Notes under the pieces: generated by a model
The model's input: the letters and a program-made list of their open reading frames with translations, nothing else
Database searches by the model: none
What the model was told of the DNA's origin: nothing
Shown: piece by piece, positions 60,586 through 64,000 of the stretch
Layout: every line of letters starts with the position of its first letter
How positions within the stretch are numbered: position 1 is the first letter of the stretch
DNA from: Rodentibacter sp. JRC1
Lineage (GTDB): Bacteria; Pseudomonadota; Gammaproteobacteria; Enterobacterales; Pasteurellaceae
Assembly: GCF_020521555.1 (NCBI RefSeq)
Contig: NZ_BPWA01000001.1
Coordinates: 1,054,001-1,118,000 of the forward strand
Reading direction: 5' to 3'
Length of the DNA: 64,000 nt
Program-made: the position numbers and the translations under genes

Positions 60586-62319
60586 CTAAATCTCTGTACC
60601 TAAGCCGATATAAAATTGAATGTTCTTACTGTTGTCCTTGTTTCGAATCGGTGTGGCAATATCAAATTTGATTGCGCCCACCGGTGATGCCCAACGTACG
60701 CCGACACCCGCACCATAGCGTAATTCTTCTTGGCTGAAACGATTTGCAGCAAGACCGGCATCGACAAAAGTTGCCGCCCACCATGAGGGATAAACTTGAT
60801 ATTGATATTCAAATGATCCCGTAACCAAACGAGAGCCACCCACTAACTTACCCTTGCGATCTTTCGGTGAGATTTTTTTGTAGCCGTACCCGCGCACACT
60901 GCGATCACCGCCGGCGAAAAAGCGAAGCGTCGGCGGAATTTTATTAATATCTTTGGTATTCAAATAACCGATTTCAGCACGGGTGATAATGCGGTGATTT
61001 TCCGCATAGGTACGAATCCATCCGGTAGAGGCCTGAACTTTGAAAAAACTCGCATCGGAAAGTAAGCCTTTATAAGCGACATCTACGGTGATTTTCTGCG
61101 CATCTCCCCAAGTCGGGAATATTCCGCCACGCAAACGGGTTCGGTTAAAACCACCGGTTGGATACACTAACAAGGTTTTATCTTCTACATCCGCTTGAGT
61201 AAATTTATCGTAACGGGCACGCACACCGGCAAAATATTGCCAACCCTCGGCATTATTCCAATAACGCAATCCCGCAAGTGTTAGTGCCGTTGTTTTGGTA
61301 TCATTCTTATCTTCATTTTCCAAACCGCCGGAAAATTCATAGTAATAATTCAATGGATTTTTTAGTAACGGCACTCTGTAAGTAGCTTCAAGCGTTTGTT
61401 TGGGCGCAGAAACATAAAGATTCGTACGGAAACTATGTCCACGATCATTGATCCAAGGTTTTGTCCAACCGATTTGTAAATGCGGGCCGGTATCCGTTGC
61501 AAAACCCACACCCAATTCCATCGCATTTTTCTTACGTGGATAAAGCAGCACATCTAAATTGACGACTTTTTTTTGCTCATCGACTTGAGGTTGTAACAAC
61601 ACGGAACTAAACCAGTTGGTGGAAGAAAAATCGTTACTAAATTCAGAAAGTTGATTTACCAAATAAGGTTCGCCCGTATGAATCTTCAACATATTTTGCA
61701 GGTAATCTTCTCGGATTTGCGAATGATGAAATTTAATATTGCCATAGTGATAACGTACACCACTCTCAAAAAGCATACGCCACCAAGCCTGATGAGTTTC
61801 AGGGCTGATTTCTAAACGAGAGATAGTAAACTTTCCATCTAAATAGCCGCGTGCAAGGGCAAGTGTAGAAATACTATTCTTATAATCGCTATATTTTTGA
61901 TGTTCAACCAATTCGCCATTTTTAGGTAAATTTTTACGCAATGCCTTAAATGCCTCATCTTGCGCGGCTTCACCTTCAATTTTCACATCCGTACCTGCAA
62001 TACGTGTCGGCTCACCGGGAGTGACATTGGCGATTAATAAATCTCTACCTTTGCGTTTTTTTAATTCAAAAGTAACGGAAGAATCATAATAACCGAACAC
62101 CCGCAGCCCTTTATCCACCGCCTCAGTCACCAAGCGTTTATAACGATCAGAACCGTCCATTTCTTCTTTTTCTATAAGCTCAACATTAAGTTTTGTATTA
62201 CGAATTGCCCGTTCACCTTTAATTCCACGGATTTCAATATCCACGGTTTGTTCGGCAAAAGCGGAGAGCGCCGAAAGGAAAAGCAGAAGTGCGGTTAATT
62301 TGAAGGGGATTTTTTTCAT
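60586..62319 (-). CDS. tamA: Outer membrane translocation module protein TamA
   Basis: A 577-residue Omp85-family protein. Signal peptide [22 protein letters not shown], three POTRA domains (about residues 22-260), and a 16-strand barrel with the VRGY-containing motif [16 protein letters not shown] near residue 455. The ATG at 62319 fits the signal peptide; an in-frame TTG ten codons upstream has no sensible spacing. No strong ribosome site is visible, so translation may be modest. Upstream of tamB in one operon. Confidence 0.94.
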   Translation of the reverse strand: MKKIPFKLTALLLFLSALSAFAEQTVDIEIRGIKGERAIRNTKLNVELIEKEEMDGSDRYKRLVTEAVDKGLRVFGYYDSSVTFELKKRKGRDLLIANVTPGEPTRIAGTDVKIEGEAAQDEAFKALRKNLPKNGELVEHQKYSDYKNSISTLALARGYLDGKFTISRLEISPETHQAWWRMLFESGVRYHYGNIKFHHSQIREDYLQNMLKIHTGEPYLVNQLSEFSNDFSSTNWFSSVLLQPQVDEQKKVVNLDVLLYPRKKNAMELGVGFATDTGPHLQIGWTKPWINDRGHSFRTNLYVSAPKQTLEATYRVPLLKNPLNYYYEFSGGLENEDKNDTKTTALTLAGLRYWNNAEGWQYFAGVRARYDKFTQADVEDKTLLVYPTGGFNRTRLRGGIFPTWGDAQKITVDVAYKGLLSDASFFKVQASTGWIRTYAENHRIITRAEIGYLNTKDINKIPPTLRFFAGGDRSVRGYGYKKISPKDRKGKLVGGSRLVTGSFEYQYQVYPSWWAATFVDAGLAANRFSQEELRYGAGVGVRWASPVGAIKFDIATPIRNKDNSKNIQFYIGLGTEI

Positions 62320-62470
62320 TTTTTTAGCTAAACAGAGTAAAGAGATCAATTCCTAACAATGCGTTAGTTTACCTATAAAGTCAGGTTCTTTGAACGTTTT
62401 TTACAAATTTTTCGTTATTAAGAAACCCTGTATAAAAAATGCGGTTTATATTAACCGCACTTTTAATTTC

Positions 62471-63424
62471 TTAATGATTGGTAAATTTCACTTCTTGCAC
62501 GATTCGTTTCGCTGTGGCGATAGGAAGCTGTCCGATAAACGTGATTTCTTTATCACCGATCACCTCACTATACAAAGTAAATTCGCCTTGTTTCCATGTT
62601 TTATCTTGATTAGGTTGTTGACTTTCCGCTTTTGTAACATATAAGGTGAAAGTAAATAATCCGTCACTAAACAAAGAGCTATCAATAATTTCGCCATCAA
62701 ATAAATCTTGGCTACGTCGAACACTTTCAAATCCCTGTGGTAACCAACCGGGTTCCCAATCCAGAGAGAGAACCGCATTTTGTGTTTCGTTTAATAGCGG
62801 TGGCATAGAAACTTTATTTAAATAATTCGTTAAGCCTTTTAAGCTATCATCAATATAAAGCGTAACAACACGGAATTGATCCAATAATTTTCCATCACGA
62901 TCAAGCATATCGCCCCGAAGTAATAAGCCGTTTTCCTCATCTACAAAAACCAAATATTGATAACGGAAATCATCTTTCGGCACAATTCGAATCGTATCGA
63001 CAAAACGTCCGGCGACACGATTTTTCCCTAAAGGGATAAAATCATAATTTTCTGCCAGTTTATCAAAATGGCTACGAATAATCGCAGGAAGCGCATCGAC
63101 AATATTTCCGCTGTTCAATGTGAATGCTTGAGAATTAGGTTGGAAGTAACTGACTAAATTATCCCGCTGAATAATTTCTTGTTGCTCACCATCAAGGGTA
63201 ACTAATTGTGCATAGGTTTTGTTATCGCGTTTGATATGGCGATAACGAAAGGAATCCATATTATTCGGTGAAGTCTGCACAAAAGCAATTTCATAATTCA
63301 GATTATTCACTGCATACGCCATTTTCTCTAACGCCTTTTTTGCCGAACTATCTTCTGCAAAAGCGGAAACACTAAAAAGGGAAATGAGTAAAAGTGCGGT
63401 CGATTTTAGAGATATTTTTTTCAT
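62471..63424 (-). CDS. rseB: Sigma-E regulatory protein RseB (MucB)
   Basis: A 317-residue periplasmic protein with signal peptide MKKISLKSTALLLISLFSVSAFA and the MucB/RseB two-domain body (ALEKMAYAVNNLNYEIAFVQ; FRYRHIKRDNKTYAQLV). It binds the periplasmic part of RseA and guards it from cleavage until lipopolysaccharide stress. Located after rseA on the same strand with a hairpin in the gap. Confidence 0.94.
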   Translation of the reverse strand: MKKISLKSTALLLISLFSVSAFAEDSSAKKALEKMAYAVNNLNYEIAFVQTSPNNMDSFRYRHIKRDNKTYAQLVTLDGEQQEIIQRDNLVSYFQPNSQAFTLNSGNIVDALPAIIRSHFDKLAENYDFIPLGKNRVAGRFVDTIRIVPKDDFRYQYLVFVDEENGLLLRGDMLDRDGKLLDQFRVVTLYIDDSLKGLTNYLNKVSMPPLLNETQNAVLSLDWEPGWLPQGFESVRRSQDLFDGEIIDSSLFSDGLFTFTLYVTKAESQQPNQDKTWKQGEFTLYSEVIGDKEITFIGQLPIATAKRIVQEVKFTNH

Positions 63425-63442
63425 AAACGTTTTGACTATTCA

Positions 63443-63481
63443 TAAAAAATCACCACCTCATCGAGGTTGATCAGGTGGTGA
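63443..63481 (-). terminator. Hairpin between rseA and rseB
   Basis: CACCACCT and AGGTGGTG (63451-63458 with 63473-63480) pair across a 14-base loop. On the minus strand the stem is followed by ATTTTTTATG, so it could terminate part of the rseA transcript and lower rseB levels. Confidence 0.75.
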
Positions 63482-63504
63482 ATTCATTTGTTCTTATTAG
63501 ATTA

Positions 63505-64000
63505 CTATTTTGATTGATTAGAACCGACATTTAACGCATCTGCATGCATACGGCGTTGCAATTCATAATTTTGCAACATTGCACCGATACGGCGGTTTTT
63601 TTGTTCCATTTGATCGGTGGTTGCCACATCTTTAGTCGGAGCATTGTAGCTAACTTCTTGAACCGAATTATTAAACGGTAAGGTTTGTAACACCGGTGTT
63701 TCCGGAACGTTACTTACATCACTTTTAGTATTAAAGGATTGAACGCCAATTACCGCCACTAAACACACGCTCGCTGCCACTGCAATTTGAGCCATCGGCG
63801 CAAAGAAAGATTTGAATTTACGCATAAACGGTAGTCTCTGAACTTCTTCAACGGTCGGTTGAGACTCGGAGATCGCTAATTTCTCAATGTTTTCATTCTC
63901 AATTAAACCAGCTATTTTTTCCGTAAAATCCGTACCTAATAAAATATCACTTTCTTTACGAATAACGGCACGCACCATATGATAGCTTGCCCAAGACTGT
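63505..64000 (-). CDS. rseA: Anti-sigma-E factor RseA (5' end beyond the window)
   Basis: The frame continues to the right edge, where QSWASYHMVRAVIRKESDIL is the sigma-binding N-terminal domain. A single transmembrane helix (IAVAASVCLVAVIGVQSF, about 70 residues on) precedes a periplasmic tail ending HADALNVGSNQSK. An ATG at 63978 exists but is internal: family members have about 35 more residues before it. RseA sequesters sigma E at the inner membrane. Confidence 0.92.
   Translation of the reverse strand, partial: QSWASYHMVRAVIRKESDILLGTDFTEKIAGLIENENIEKLAISESQPTVEEVQRLPFMRKFKSFFAPMAQIAVAASVCLVAVIGVQSFNTKSDVSNVPETPVLQTLPFNNSVQEVSYNAPTKDVATTDQMEQKNRRIGAMLQNYELQRRMHADALNVGSNQSK

Overview
The window looks like a Pasteurellaceae chromosome close to the Haemophilus influenzae group. 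The Haemophilus-type DNA uptake signal (AAGTGCGGT and its complement) occurs dozens of times, in and between genes. The genome is AT-rich, and several blocks have the gene content I recall from H. influenzae (glpE-rarD-ilvY-ilvC, secB-yibN, cpdB...speF-potE, rbsDACBKR, luxS/yqaA/yqaB, ppx-tamB-tamA, rseA-rseB). It also carries a full thiamine synthesis set, so I do not name a species.

Layout. 1-4 kb: ABC-F fragment, glpE, rarD, and divergent ilvY/ilvC. 4-7.7 kb: yibN-secB-gpsA-cysE-shikimate dehydrogenase-like gene, all on the minus strand. 8-11.5 kb: periplasmic asparaginase ansB, dicarboxylate carrier dcuB and a small exported protein. 11.5-17.8 kb: isoleucine/valine genes ilvG-ilvM-(lipoprotein)-ilvD...ilvA on the minus strand. 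18-20.4 kb: a DUF533 protein and a sodium symporter with its tiny MetS subunit. 20.4-34.1 kb: thiamine region with three TPP riboswitches. A truncated thiH joined to a thiC tail is followed by a foreign-looking AT-rich operon (MFS exporter, ATP-grasp ligase, YqcI/YcgG-family protein, cupin). Then come a broken lysE fused to a second copy of the symporter tail, a second metS, and the intact thiH, thiC, thiDE, thiF, thiS and thiG. A BRO-N / RhuM-Fic pair behind a LexA-type box splits thiS from thiG. 34.5-38.8 kb: cpdB, a relic of an M20 hydrolase, dcuC and pepE. 38.9-43.1 kb: speF-potE with a SpeFL-type ornithine-sensing leader peptide, preceded by an (ATAC)18 tract inside an upstream ORF. 43.2-50.1 kb: orphan arginine-binding-like protein and the ribose operon rbsDACBK-rbsR. 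50.3-64 kb: methyltransferase, purT, luxS, yqaA, an acetyltransferase, yqaB, a PRD-like protein, ppx, tamB, tamA, rseB and partial rseA.

Most notable points: (1) a tetranucleotide repeat that could phase-vary translation into the SpeFL leader of ornithine decarboxylase; (2) a small putative natural-product operon inserted between two diverged, partly deleted copies of the symporter-thi region; (3) an SOS-type box in front of the BRO-N/Fic module inside the thi cluster. Functions are inferred from sequence alone; no database search was run.
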